A DNA stretch of 64,000 nt from Fluoribacter gormanii (GTDB taxonomy: Bacteria; Pseudomonadota; Gammaproteobacteria; Legionellales; Legionellaceae). Where the stretch lies: NCBI RefSeq assembly GCF_900156395.1, contig NZ_FTNL01000007.1, positions 62,001-126,000 of the forward strand, written 5' to 3'. How positions within the stretch are numbered: position 1 is the first letter of the stretch; each line of letters begins with the position of its first letter. Made by a program: the position numbers and the translations under genes. The notes under the pieces were generated by a model. The model was not told the origin of the DNA. It made no database searches and saw only the letters and a program-made list of their open reading frames with translations. This document shows, in pieces, positions 9,436-18,461 of this stretch.

Positions 9436-10164
9436 TCATTTCAATGTTTTGTCAGTGTTGCTCAAACTTTTAATCACTATTGCCGGCACTCCCGCAGCTA
9501 ATACATTGGGTGGTATATCTTTGGTAACGACACTTCCAGTGCCAATAACACTATTTTCTCCAATATGTACACCCGGCAATATTTTAACATCTTGACAAAG
9601 CCATACGTTATTTTCAAGAATAACCGCTGCGACACTATCTTCTTCATCTGGAAGACGAGCCTTTCTACTCATGGGATTAGAAGAGTGTCCGGAATACCCT
9701 CTTAAAATACATCCTTCACCGATCAAACAATTATCGCCAATAACGATTTCATTGCCGATATAAAACTCGGCGTTATAACCAATATAAACATTATTCCCTA
9801 TTGATAATCTGGGTCTTACATTAGGGCTGGAGCGTCCTACGATTACATTTCTACCATTGATAATACAGTTTTCGCCTAATGTAATACTAGGATAACCTAA
9901 TACAAAGGGCAAAGTTATTTCTAGCTTAAAGTATTTGGGTTTTGATTCAAGTAATTGCATAAAGAGTGGTTTCCAGTAAAAAAAAATTAATAATTTTCTA
10001 ATGGCATTTCTAATAAAAAGATGAGTCAATAAAAGTGGTTTAAATAATATTTTGGGTGCTGGTAACGATATAAAAGGTACTCTAACAATAAACGTATATA
10101 GAAAGCGGCTTAATGGATTTTTTCGTGACTTGATGTACTGTTTTAGGTTATTTAGTATTTGCAT
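9436..10164 (-). CDS. Hexapeptide-repeat (left-handed beta-helix) O-acetyltransferase
   Basis: The 242-residue protein has a long basic and hydrophobic N-terminal region (about residues 1-85) followed by hexapeptide repeats of the [LIV]-G-x4 kind: IGNNVYIGYNAEFYIG, IVIGDNCLIGEGCIL, and near the end ILPGVHIGENSVIGTGSVVTK followed by PPNVLAAGVPA. This C-terminal pattern is that of the maltose/galactoside/virginiamycin acetyltransferase-like LbH family, which uses acetyl-CoA to acetylate sugars. The N-terminal extension may associate with the membrane. It is 50 bp upstream of galE on the same strand and probably O-acetylates a sugar of the polysaccharide (inferred). Confidence 0.8.
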   Translation of the reverse strand: MQILNNLKQYIKSRKNPLSRFLYTFIVRVPFISLPAPKILFKPLLLTHLFIRNAIRKLLIFFYWKPLFMQLLESKPKYFKLEITLPFVLGYPSITLGENCIINGRNVIVGRSSPNVRPRLSIGNNVYIGYNAEFYIGNEIVIGDNCLIGEGCILRGYSGHSSNPMSRKARLPDEEDSVAAVILENNVWLCQDVKILPGVHIGENSVIGTGSVVTKDIPPNVLAAGVPAIVIKSLSNTDKTLK

Positions 10165-10166
10165 TT

Positions 10167-10397
10167 TTATCTGATTTTGAAAGTGAATTTTATTATTGAA
10201 TTAATCCATTCGTTTATTTTACTAGGTAATTTCATAGGATTAATTGTCAAAATACGAACACCGTTTTTTTCAATAAAACTCAAAAAAGCATCCAACATGA
10301 GCATGGTTTCAATAGTTCTTTATACTATAAAGATAGCAGCAGACTGTGCTGCATGCCAAACGATAGCAAGAAAAATCAATCTTTTAAATTGATGCAT
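10167..10397 (-). pseudogene. Decayed 3' end of an unidentified gene, with an in-frame stop
   Basis: On the minus strand one frame reads from an ATG at 10397 through 25 sensible codons (including FLAIVWHAAQS), meets TAA at 10322-10320, and continues in the same frame for 50 codons (RTIETMLMLDAFLSFIEKNG and on) to TAA at 10169-10167, just before the acetyltransferase start. A continuous protein-like composition across one stop suggests a gene remnant. The family is not recognised. The antisense strand also has a 77-codon frame here, which I do not believe. The region 10165-10527 otherwise holds only the AT-rich leader of the polymerase gene. Confidence 0.35.
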
Positions 10398-10527
10398 TGG
10401 ATCAATCTTATGCTATGATGAAAATAAGATTTTTATTTCCAACTTACACGACGTCTATAACATATGGGAATTGTTCTAGTCAGAGGGGTACTCTACATTA
10501 GAAGTATTTTAGTGTGAAATTAAAAAC

Positions 10528-11907
10528 ATGATCAATCGATGGACAAATGAACGGTTAGGACAATCATTAATCGCTATTGGCGTAGCCAGTTTAATATTTA
10601 TCCTCTCTTTGAATTTCACTTATGGCTTTATTTTAGCCCCGTTCGCTATCATGATGTTGGTTTTTGCTCTCGCATATCCTTACTTGTTTGGCATTTTGTT
10701 TTTTATATTAAGCCTATTTCGTTTTCATGAGATTATTCCAGGACTTTATTCACTTCATCTGCCATTATTTTTTGCAATTTTAGGCATACTTAGCTTAAGT
10801 ATCAATGCTCAATTAGGGCGAGTAAAAATTTATTGGCGTCGCGAAATGACCTATTTTATGCTCTTCTTTGTATGGGTGAGCACGAGTATGGTATTGGCTT
10901 ATAGCCTCCAAACATCTTTTGACTACTGGAAGGATACATACATTAAAATTTTTATTGCTTTTTTTATGATCACCTGGACGGTGACAAGCGAAAAAGCATA
11001 TAAGCTCATTGTGTCTTTGATTGTATTAAGCGGTATTTCGCTCTCGTTGTTGACGCATTATTATTTTGCAGAGGGTAAACATCTCGTGGAGGTAGTAAGA
11101 GCAACTCTTGGTGGTTACTCTGCAATCGCAGACCCAAATGATTTAGCTTTAACCTTATTATTTCCCTTTAGTTTTTGTTGTAGTATGGCCGTAAGCACCT
11201 CAAGCTCCGTTCTAATAAGATTCAGTGGTTTTTTTGGGGCAATCATTATTATTGGCGCTATTTTTGAAACTCAAAGTCGTGGCGGATTAATGGCATTAAT
11301 AGTTATCATTAGTTATTTTGCTACACACCAAATAAAACCCAAATCATTAGTTATTTTTTTAACTATGTTTATGATGCTTTTATTCTATTTGTTTACCAGT
11401 AGCCTATTTGTCCGTGTTGGAAGTTTGGAGCCGGGAACATTTGATGAATCGGCCATGGGACGCATTTATGCCTGGGAAGCGGCCATTAATATGGCAATAC
11501 ATCATCCTGTTTTTGGTGTTGGTATCAATGGCTTTCAAGATAATTATTACAATTATGCTATTGTATGGGATAACCAACAACATGCCGTGCATAGTAGCTG
11601 GTTGGGGGTGCTCGCAGAATCTGGTTTTATAGGTTTAATCTTATTTATTTGCTGCGTCATTGCTGCAATAAAAACTGCACAAAAAAATATTGTATATATT
11701 ACAGAAGAGCATCTAGAGCAATTTAAGCAAAAAACAATTTATCCGATTTTGGCACGAGGATTGTATTCTGGACTTATTGGTTTTTGTATTTCGAGCACTT
11801 TTCTAACCCAAGGATTTACTTGGCCTTTCTACATTTTTTTTGCTCTGACTATTGCATTAGCACAAAGCATCGATACAACGATTGCCGATAATGTGGGTAA
11901 GGCTTGA
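10528..11907 (+). CDS. O-antigen polymerase/ligase family membrane protein (Wzy/WaaL-like)
   Basis: This 459-residue polytopic protein has about ten to twelve hydrophobic helices and a large periplasmic loop. The Wzy_C-type signature is visible: SRGGLMALIVI near residue 250, then HHPVFGVGINGFQDNYYNY and HAVHSSWLGVLAESGFIGL, the His...ESGxxG pattern of O-antigen ligases and polymerases. It would polymerise undecaprenyl-linked repeat units in the periplasm, or ligate chains to an acceptor. The following flippase gene overlaps it at TGATG, so the pair are translationally coupled. Because the locus contains Wzx, Wzz-like and SLBB export proteins, a polymerase is more likely than a lipid A-core ligase, but sequence alone does not separate them. 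Confidence 0.8.
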   Translation: MINRWTNERLGQSLIAIGVASLIFILSLNFTYGFILAPFAIMMLVFALAYPYLFGILFFILSLFRFHEIIPGLYSLHLPLFFAILGILSLSINAQLGRVKIYWRREMTYFMLFFVWVSTSMVLAYSLQTSFDYWKDTYIKIFIAFFMITWTVTSEKAYKLIVSLIVLSGISLSLLTHYYFAEGKHLVEVVRATLGGYSAIADPNDLALTLLFPFSFCCSMAVSTSSSVLIRFSGFFGAIIIIGAIFETQSRGGLMALIVIISYFATHQIKPKSLVIFLTMFMMLLFYLFTSSLFVRVGSLEPGTFDESAMGRIYAWEAAINMAIHHPVFGVGINGFQDNYYNYAIVWDNQQHAVHSSWLGVLAESGFIGLILFICCVIAAIKTAQKNIVYITEEHLEQFKQKTIYPILARGLYSGLIGFCISSTFLTQGFTWPFYIFFALTIALAQSIDTTIADNVGKA

Positions 11908-13283
11908 TGAAACAAATCGTATATTATGGAATAGGTCTTGTTATTGCAAAGCTTGTTGCTATATTTATGCTGCCAATAATGACAGGAATATTAAGCCCTG
12001 CTGAATATGGGACCTTGGAAATTTTACAAACCTTTATTAACATTTTACTCACCATTTTTTGTCTTGGACAGGGGGACGCAATTTTTCGTTTTGGAGGTAT
12101 GGCTTCAACAAAACAAGCTATGGACAGTATTTGCTTAAATGCTGGATTTCTGGTTTTCTCAAGCAATCTCTTTTTGTGCATCCCAATGATTTTATTTGCA
12201 AGCCAAATAAGCTCTATGCTTCCTGGCAATACGAATTCTTGGCAAATCGTTTATTTAGCTTTACTCATGATTCCAAGCAATATTTTAGTGGTCCAACTTG
12301 ATTGGCTTCGGCTCCAAGAAAATGCACTAGCTTTTGTTTGGACCAATGTAATTAGAACATTTATTCAAGCTGGACTTGTTCTAATAGTATTATATGCTGG
12401 TTATGGAGTGACCGGCATTATGTTTGTTTCCGTAATTTCTAATGTATTAATTTTTTTATATTTTCTTCCAACTCAATTAAAAGGACTCTCACAAGTCGAT
12501 CTTAATATTCAAAAGCGTTTATTTCTTTATGGAATCCCTTTGATTTTTGCAGGATTAGGTGATTTTGTAATCATGTCATTGGATATCTGGTGGCTTGGTT
12601 ATGCAATAGGAGCTGCTGAAATGGCCAAATTTGCTTTGGCTATGAAGTTTGCAATGGTAACACTTTTTCTCATACAACCATTTACGATGTGGTGGTACCC
12701 AAAACGTTTTAAATATATTAATCATCGTGATTATTGTGCAAAAACAACTGAACTTGGCGTTATTTTGGGAATGATATGTGCTTTTTCTGTCACTTTAGGC
12801 GGCAGTTTATTTGTTCATTTATTCATTTCTAAAAATTACCAAGACGCTATTTTGTATTTACCTCTGTGCGCTTTTATTTTTCCATTGAAAATTGCTGGAG
12901 ATATAATGAGCATGGGATTATTTTTAGAAAAAACAAAAAAAATTATGTGGATTAATAATATGGTTGCTGTATTAACGATGATCGGATTTTATTTTTCCAT
13001 CCCATTATGGCATGTTTGGGGGGCACTTTACATTTTATGTTCAGTACTCTGTTTAAGGTGGCTTATATTTTTTTATTACAGCCAAAAAGAATTATATTTA
13101 CCTTATCGATATTTAAGATTAGGCCTTTTTATCGTTGTCTATGCTGTTTGCCAATCAAGTATTTGGCTTATGGGAACAGTGACAGCCTATGTTATTTATG
13201 GGGGAGGATTGTGGTTATTTTTAATTGCTATAGCATATTATTTAAAATTTATTCCCCCTTTGACAGTTCTCTTAAAAAGTTAA
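11907..13283 (+). CDS. Wzx-type polysaccharide repeat-unit flippase (MOP/MATE fold)
   Basis: The 458-residue protein has roughly twelve to fourteen membrane helices and starts with YYGIGLVIAKLVAIFMLPIM followed by LSPAEYGTLEILQTF, a very typical start of the polysaccharide transport (Wzx/RfbX, MOP superfamily) family. A C-terminal half resembling polysaccharide synthesis C-terminal domains (FLEKTKKIMWINN...) completes the usual layout. It would flip undecaprenyl-pyrophosphate-linked repeat units across the inner membrane. The ATG at 11907 overlaps the TGA stop of the polymerase gene by one base, and a TTG three bases earlier is less likely. It converges with the phosphoethanolamine-transferase-like gene after a 34-bp gap. 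Confidence 0.85.
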   Translation: MKQIVYYGIGLVIAKLVAIFMLPIMTGILSPAEYGTLEILQTFINILLTIFCLGQGDAIFRFGGMASTKQAMDSICLNAGFLVFSSNLFLCIPMILFASQISSMLPGNTNSWQIVYLALLMIPSNILVVQLDWLRLQENALAFVWTNVIRTFIQAGLVLIVLYAGYGVTGIMFVSVISNVLIFLYFLPTQLKGLSQVDLNIQKRLFLYGIPLIFAGLGDFVIMSLDIWWLGYAIGAAEMAKFALAMKFAMVTLFLIQPFTMWWYPKRFKYINHRDYCAKTTELGVILGMICAFSVTLGGSLFVHLFISKNYQDAILYLPLCAFIFPLKIAGDIMSMGLFLEKTKKIMWINNMVAVLTMIGFYFSIPLWHVWGALYILCSVLCLRWLIFFYYSQKELYLPYRYLRLGLFIVVYAVCQSSIWLMGTVTAYVIYGGGLWLFLIAIAYYLKFIPPLTVLLKS

Positions 13284-13317
13284 GATCGCTAAGAGTCCAA
13301 ATTTCTAACATTTCTTG

Positions 13318-15123
13318 TTAATGACTCTTGATCAAGTCGACACAAGAAGACTTATCTTCAGATACAATTGAAGTAGGTATTTTTATCGCCGCAGGAAAAT
13401 TTCGTTGTATTGTTGTATTATCAACTTTAGTTTCGTAATAGTCAGGATTCCCAGGAGCTACTCCTGTGTAAAAAATCCTTTTTCCATTTAACTTATCGAA
13501 TAAACTTGGCTCATAATATTGGGCAATATCCTTTTCACTATAACCAAACAATAATAAAATTGTTGGAAAAATATTGAAATGTGATGCTTTATTGTAATTA
13601 TTCAGGAAATTGTTCTTTGCTAAAGAAAGAAACTTGGTATAACTATCACCTAATGCAAATATAATTAGTGGAACGATCCCCTGATAGACTATGTTATTCA
13701 CAATACAATGCGTTGCTAAAATTCCCTGTTCCCTCAAAACTTGTCCATGATCTGATGTGTAGATAATTATTGGATTATATTGAGCAATCTGAGGTAATAA
13801 AGTGTTGAAAAAGTGATCGACATTCCATTTTGTGGAACTATAATAATTCAAACGAAGTTGGTCTACGGCGTCATCACTATTTTTATCTTCTACAAATGTT
13901 TTGGCTATCCCAGGATCAACTTGAATAATTGATTTTTCGTAGGGGAAATGGATCCCACTCTTGATGACATAGATAAATAATTTTTCTTGAGTATTTTCTT
14001 TTAATAGACGAATAATTTCTTCAGATATCTTAAAATCTATTTCTGGGTGAGTGACATTTGGATACTTGGAACGTATTTGAATGGTTTTGTCTATCGACTC
14101 AAAATCACTTGAGCGAAGATAGTTTTGTAATAGTGAACCCATGGTTTGCCCGTCGATATATATCGTTTTATAGCCAGCATGTTTAGCAAATTGGAAAATA
14201 CTGGGGTTTTTAAATAATCGAATTGCCATCTCATGCATCTGATTTGGGCGAATACCTGTTTGTAACATAATATGGCTGGATGCAGAGCAATTTCCTGAAG
14301 AAGTGGCTATTCCATAATTAAATATACAACTTTTAATTTGTTGTAAATAAGGGGTGGTCTCAATTTTAAAACCATTAATTGACAGCACATCTCCACGGAC
14401 ACTTTCATCAACAATAAATACTAATTTGTTAACTTGTTTTTGAGCGTTAAAATGCCAGGTTACAGGGGCTCTTTTGCCTCGATAAACGGGTAGGGTTGCT
14501 GCAGCATAAAATTGAAACGGAACTTTAACAACGACTGGAAAGTTTGCAATTGATGCTTTTGAATGATTGAATTCGATATATAAAATACTTAACACAACGA
14601 TCGGAATTAACGAGGTATAGTATTTACCAATTCTTACCCCACTTAATTTAACAATTAACCAGATTAGCATGGTGTATGCAAGTGCAATCAACATACCATA
14701 GCAAATGACATAACTATAAGAGCTCATTGCTGCATCGACTGCCCCAGATCGCTGCATTTCTATCAAAATAGTATTTGCATCGTTTACTTCGAAACCCAAT
14801 CCAGTATTAAAGTCTAAGCCACTGCCATGCAACTTTTGATAGATAATAAATAAGGAGAAGGTAGCAAAAGTAAAACAATAAGAAAACCATCGAATCGCCT
14901 TATTCTGTGAGACATAAAGCAGAAAAAAGGCGAATGAAAAAATACAATTAAATAGAAAAGGTCTTAATATGAGTTGAGTTGAATAATCTTGGTGAACCAT
15001 TCTAATGTAGTCAACAATACCTACACCAACTTGAATGTATACAAGAAAAACCAGAATCCCAGCAACCATAAGTTTAATGATCCCTGAAAAGGGCTTACTG
15101 GGCAATTTTTGTTTTTTATGCAT
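13318..15123 (-). CDS. Phosphoethanolamine-transferase-like sulfatase-fold membrane enzyme
   Basis: The 601-residue protein has about five N-terminal membrane helices (to about residue 190) followed by a periplasmic alkaline-phosphatase/sulfatase-fold domain. The catalytic region shows LVFIVDESVRGDVLSING, then GIATSSGNCSASSH where EptA-type enzymes carry the nucleophilic threonine, then IYVIKSGIHFPYEK and YTSDHGQ for metal binding. The family transfers phosphoethanolamine or similar groups from phospholipids to lipid A, oligosaccharides or polymers. In this locus a phospho-substituent on the exopolysaccharide is plausible, but the lipid A core is also possible. The start has AAGGA ten bases upstream. 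It is the last gene of the minus-strand run 13.3-21.2 kb. Confidence 0.7.
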   Translation of the reverse strand: MHKKQKLPSKPFSGIIKLMVAGILVFLVYIQVGVGIVDYIRMVHQDYSTQLILRPFLFNCIFSFAFFLLYVSQNKAIRWFSYCFTFATFSLFIIYQKLHGSGLDFNTGLGFEVNDANTILIEMQRSGAVDAAMSSYSYVICYGMLIALAYTMLIWLIVKLSGVRIGKYYTSLIPIVVLSILYIEFNHSKASIANFPVVVKVPFQFYAAATLPVYRGKRAPVTWHFNAQKQVNKLVFIVDESVRGDVLSINGFKIETTPYLQQIKSCIFNYGIATSSGNCSASSHIMLQTGIRPNQMHEMAIRLFKNPSIFQFAKHAGYKTIYIDGQTMGSLLQNYLRSSDFESIDKTIQIRSKYPNVTHPEIDFKISEEIIRLLKENTQEKLFIYVIKSGIHFPYEKSIIQVDPGIAKTFVEDKNSDDAVDQLRLNYYSSTKWNVDHFFNTLLPQIAQYNPIIIYTSDHGQVLREQGILATHCIVNNIVYQGIVPLIIFALGDSYTKFLSLAKNNFLNNYNKASHFNIFPTILLLFGYSEKDIAQYYEPSLFDKLNGKRIFYTGVAPGNPDYYETKVDNTTIQRNFPAAIKIPTSIVSEDKSSCVDLIKSH

Positions 15124-15309
15124 ATAAATTTGGTCCTTAATTTTTTATGCGATGTTTATATTTCAGTGTATCAGGGCTTTCGAAAAAAACATCCTCAATC
15201 CACGTATTGCATTATCCTAAAAAATGCAGCAGCCATATAAGATCAACTGTTTTTTTTAGGATTATTGAGTTTTGCAATGGGATACAAATCTTTAACTGGA
15301 CGAATATAT

Positions 15310-16371
15310 CTATATTTTTTCATAGAGTTGATAATAATGGCTTATTAGCGTATCAAAATTGAAATTTTTAAGGATAAACTCACGAGGCTTTTCAGTTTTT
15401 TGGTTGATTTTCACACAGGCTTCGGCAATTGCTTTAGGGTTTTGAGAGGGGACCAATAAACCCGATTCCGGATCAACTTCCTCAGCGCAGCCTCCAACAT
15501 TACTGCATACGACCGGAACACTACAGGCTTGGGCTTCTAGCAAAGCAAGGGGCATCCCTTCGTTCAATGAAGGGAGACAAAAAATATCGCAAGCCTGATA
15601 AAATAAACGCATAGGCTCAACCATACCCAATAGGCGTATTCTATCTGATAAGTGGAGTGTCTGAATATGTGTTAAAAGAGTCTGATATAAACTGCCAATG
15701 CCTGCAATAACCAAGTAATAATCTAATGGCATAAGACGAATGGCTTCTATTAAATAGATATGTCCTTTGACTGTTTCTAGGCGTCCCGCACTGCCTATGA
15801 TCGTTGCTCTCTCAGGTAACTTGAAGTATTGGCGAGCATTTGCTTGATTTCCGGGTATAAAATAACGTGTATCTACTGCGTTAGGAATAGTGCTTATATC
15901 CATTTTAGGAAAATAACTTTTTAATTGTGTATATACATCTTTTGAAACAGCGACTAAATGAATTTTTTTGTTCCAGTTAAATAAAAAATATTGAATTAAC
16001 CAATCCTTGTAGCGTTGTAAGTGCCATATATCGTGTTCTGTATGGATGTGCCTTATCGATGCGCACTGAGAGCTTGCTAAGCAACCATAGATTAATGGAC
16101 CAATATGATGTGTATGAATCACTGAAATGCTTAAAGTGCGACAGATGTCTTTAACAAAATTCACGGTTCTTAAGCTAAACCCTTCTTTTTTATCTGCAAA
16201 AAATAAATTGCTTTGGTATTCTTTTAGTTTTGGCCATTGACAAAAAGACTCTTCTGATGGGCCTTCGAGTGCAAGAATGTAAACGTTTTTAACATCATGG
16301 CATAGCATTGAAAAAACGAGATGCTCTATGCCACCATATTTAAGTCTCTGGATTATATGGAGGATTTTCAT
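15310..16371 (-). CDS. Family 4 glycosyltransferase
   Basis: The 353-residue GT-B glycosyltransferase begins MKILHIIQRLKYGGIEHLVF, the glycine-rich acceptor-domain start common to GT4 enzymes. It has an HTHHIGPL segment, the donor-domain entry IIGSAGRLETVKGHIYLIEA, and the nucleotide-sugar signature EGMPLALLEAQACSVPVVCSNVGG containing the E-x7-E pair. It would act at the cytoplasmic face of the inner membrane, adding one sugar to the lipid-linked repeat unit. Donor and linkage cannot be read from sequence. The interval 15124-15309 towards the next gene has no convincing coding frame. Confidence 0.88.
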   Translation of the reverse strand: MKILHIIQRLKYGGIEHLVFSMLCHDVKNVYILALEGPSEESFCQWPKLKEYQSNLFFADKKEGFSLRTVNFVKDICRTLSISVIHTHHIGPLIYGCLASSQCASIRHIHTEHDIWHLQRYKDWLIQYFLFNWNKKIHLVAVSKDVYTQLKSYFPKMDISTIPNAVDTRYFIPGNQANARQYFKLPERATIIGSAGRLETVKGHIYLIEAIRLMPLDYYLVIAGIGSLYQTLLTHIQTLHLSDRIRLLGMVEPMRLFYQACDIFCLPSLNEGMPLALLEAQACSVPVVCSNVGGCAEEVDPESGLLVPSQNPKAIAEACVKINQKTEKPREFILKNFNFDTLISHYYQLYEKI

Positions 16372-16436
16372 GTATGCTCTCTATGTCTGAGAAAGAGGAC
16401 ATGTTCTAAAATTCAGGAAGCTTACGAGACCATTGC

Positions 16437-17870
16437 TCATGCTAACTGTTCCACACGACAGATAACTTTTATATCGCCTATTGCTTCGATATCTCGTCTA
16501 CGGCGTACCGTGTTATCCATAAACTCAAATATTATTGCAAGGCTAAATCCAAGAAAAATTCCAGAGAAAATACCAATTATAAAGAAAAATAATGGAGGTC
16601 TTGCAAGTGATTTTATGGGTTTTTGTGGATATGCTACAATTTGAGCGCTACTAGACCCATTAGTTTGATTTAAATTGATAGTCATTTTTAACAGATTATA
16701 GCGGTTTAAAAGATCGCTATAGGCGTTTTGATTATTTTTTACTATTTGATTTAGTTTTGATATGGTTTTACTGGTAGTATCTATGAGTCTTAATTTTTTA
16801 TTTATGTCTTTTTGCTGATTACTTAAATCACTGATTTGTTGAGTTAGCCCTTTAGTTTTAAGTTGCATATCGCGCAGTTTTTCTAATTGTGACGTTAAAG
16901 TTGGGTTGGGCTGTTCGTTTTTATTATTAGACGGGACAATAGCCATATTCCATAACGCCTGGATGGTATTGTCGTCTATATTTTGATATTGTTTGTACAA
17001 TTTGTCGCGCTCAGCTCTCAGTAATTCTCCGCGTTGAATAAGTGCTTTGACACCAGGAAAATTATCTGTATAAGTAAGTCGCATTGCGAATAGTTTATTC
17101 TCATTTTCAAGAATGGCATTTTCAATTTGCCCAATTTGAGGGTTCAGTTTAATGATCATGCCATACAGTTCTTTTTGCTCGGTGAGCAAGGTATTGTAGC
17201 GGATTTTGTTCTCCCCTAGTTCTGATGTAATCTCACGTAAACGGGCAAAATATATATCACGATAGGCTGGGGTTAGATCGGCATGCGTATCCACATAATG
17301 ATTTAGTGTGTCAATTGATTTATTAGTGGTTTCTTCTTGATTTTTTAGTTCATTTTCCAAAACGATTAAGGATGAATTAGTAACACTTAAATTTTGAGCA
17401 TTTAATCGTTCAATTAACTTATTACCCAAAGTATTTAGAATATTGGAAAGGTAATTTGGACTGCTTTGAGCCAGATCGATTTGTACCACATCTTCTCCAA
17501 CTAAAGTTATCTTGAGTTTTTTCTTTAACTCATCTGCTGCTTGTTGGACAATTTTCTCACTGGAGTTTGCAGGTACGAGATTGGTTTCAACCACTGTTTT
17601 TTCTAAAACACTCGGTGAGCTAAGATAAGCTTTTAACCCCGCGAATTGTTGAGTGATATCAATGGTGTTACTTACATCTTTCAGTGACGGTGTTACAATT
17701 TTATTAATAGCAATAGAAATACTGGCTTTATAAGTCTTAGGCAAGAGTGTGGCGCTTAAAAGAGCAAGGAATGGGGTAATGAGAATACACGTCACAATCA
17801 AATATCTACGCCGCCAAAAGGCGTCAAGATAGATGTAAAGCGCATAATAATTGTCAGTTATTGCTTCCAT
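16437..17870 (-). CDS. Wzz/GumC-type polysaccharide chain-length determinant
   Basis: The 477-residue protein has the classic co-polymerase layout: an N-terminal membrane helix (about residues 23-45, RRRYLIVTCILITPFLALLSA), a long periplasmic part rich in coiled-coil segments (about residues 160-400), a proline-rich AYPQKPIKSLARPP motif, and a second helix (about 430-455, FFFIIGIFSGIFLGFSLAII). It stops soon after, with no kinase domain. It probably sets chain length with the Wzy-like protein. A separate ATPase-like protein is encoded at 27747, as in split Wzc systems. It lies 23 bp downstream of the small lipoprotein gene, likely in one operon. Confidence 0.82.
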   Translation of the reverse strand: MEAITDNYYALYIYLDAFWRRRYLIVTCILITPFLALLSATLLPKTYKASISIAINKIVTPSLKDVSNTIDITQQFAGLKAYLSSPSVLEKTVVETNLVPANSSEKIVQQAADELKKKLKITLVGEDVVQIDLAQSSPNYLSNILNTLGNKLIERLNAQNLSVTNSSLIVLENELKNQEETTNKSIDTLNHYVDTHADLTPAYRDIYFARLREITSELGENKIRYNTLLTEQKELYGMIIKLNPQIGQIENAILENENKLFAMRLTYTDNFPGVKALIQRGELLRAERDKLYKQYQNIDDNTIQALWNMAIVPSNNKNEQPNPTLTSQLEKLRDMQLKTKGLTQQISDLSNQQKDINKKLRLIDTTSKTISKLNQIVKNNQNAYSDLLNRYNLLKMTINLNQTNGSSSAQIVAYPQKPIKSLARPPLFFFIIGIFSGIFLGFSLAIIFEFMDNTVRRRRDIEAIGDIKVICRVEQLA

Positions 17871-17893
17871 TTTTTCATTTTCTTCCGTGAGAT

Positions 17894-18331
17894 TTATGCT
17901 AAAAGCCTAATATAAACACAATCAGGTTTTTGATTTTTTAAATAAGCAACCTTAACTTCTTTCACTCGTTTACTATATCTGCTTTTTATATCTTCTGCAC
18001 GTTTAAAAACGGGTGCTAAATTAACGACTTGATTTTTTTCACCACTAGAGCCAAAACTAGCATATATTTTATATTCATCAGGATAAACAATCTTTTTCAA
18101 CATCGCTTCTACTTTCTTTACTTGTGCAGGACTCAGATTTGTTTGTCCCTGTTCGTATTCAAGTTCAAGGAAATAACTTGGCATTTGTAAGGCCGCTTGT
18201 TTAACATGAGAATTTTGTTCTTTTTTTTGATAAAGAACTTGGGCATTCGAGAATACCCTGTCGGAACTTATCTTTGAATTTGTGCAGGCACTTAGGCCAA
18301 ATAAGACAACAAGCCATAGTTCCTTTTTCAT
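17894..18331 (-). CDS. Small lipoprotein of unknown function
   Basis: The 145-residue product begins MKKELWLVVLFGLSACTNSK; LSAC is a lipobox with Cys16 as the probable lipidated residue. The rest is soluble and mixed alpha/beta by composition. The segment with VKKVEAMLKKIVYPDEYKIYASFGSS is followed by NLAPVFKRAEDIKSRYSKRVKEVKVAYLKNQ, loosely reminiscent of OmpA-like or pilus-biogenesis CpaD-like peptidoglycan-binding folds, but too weakly to name. It has AAGGAG upstream, though at a long spacing. It directly precedes the Wzz-like gene by 23 bp, so a role in assembly or export of the polysaccharide at the outer membrane is a reasonable inference. Confidence 0.6.
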   Translation of the reverse strand: MKKELWLVVLFGLSACTNSKISSDRVFSNAQVLYQKKEQNSHVKQAALQMPSYFLELEYEQGQTNLSPAQVKKVEAMLKKIVYPDEYKIYASFGSSGEKNQVVNLAPVFKRAEDIKSRYSKRVKEVKVAYLKNQKPDCVYIRLLA

Positions 18332-18461
18332 AATTATGCTCTACTCCTTGGGCGCGATATTTGAAGTGAAAATTTATCTTTGTCAATCAAATGACTTTGG
18401 TTTTAATCGTGAGACAAAAAATATAACATAAAACCTGTTGTTACACCAAATTGGCACTGAT

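Noticed and set aside
10159-10392. 77-codon plus-strand frame between the acetyltransferase and polymerase genes
   Set aside because: The minus strand carries a more protein-like decayed frame in the same place and the plus frame has no ribosome binding site.
16321-16644. 107-codon plus-strand frame across the glycosyltransferase-Wzz junction
   Set aside because: It is antisense to two well-supported genes and has no recognisable product.
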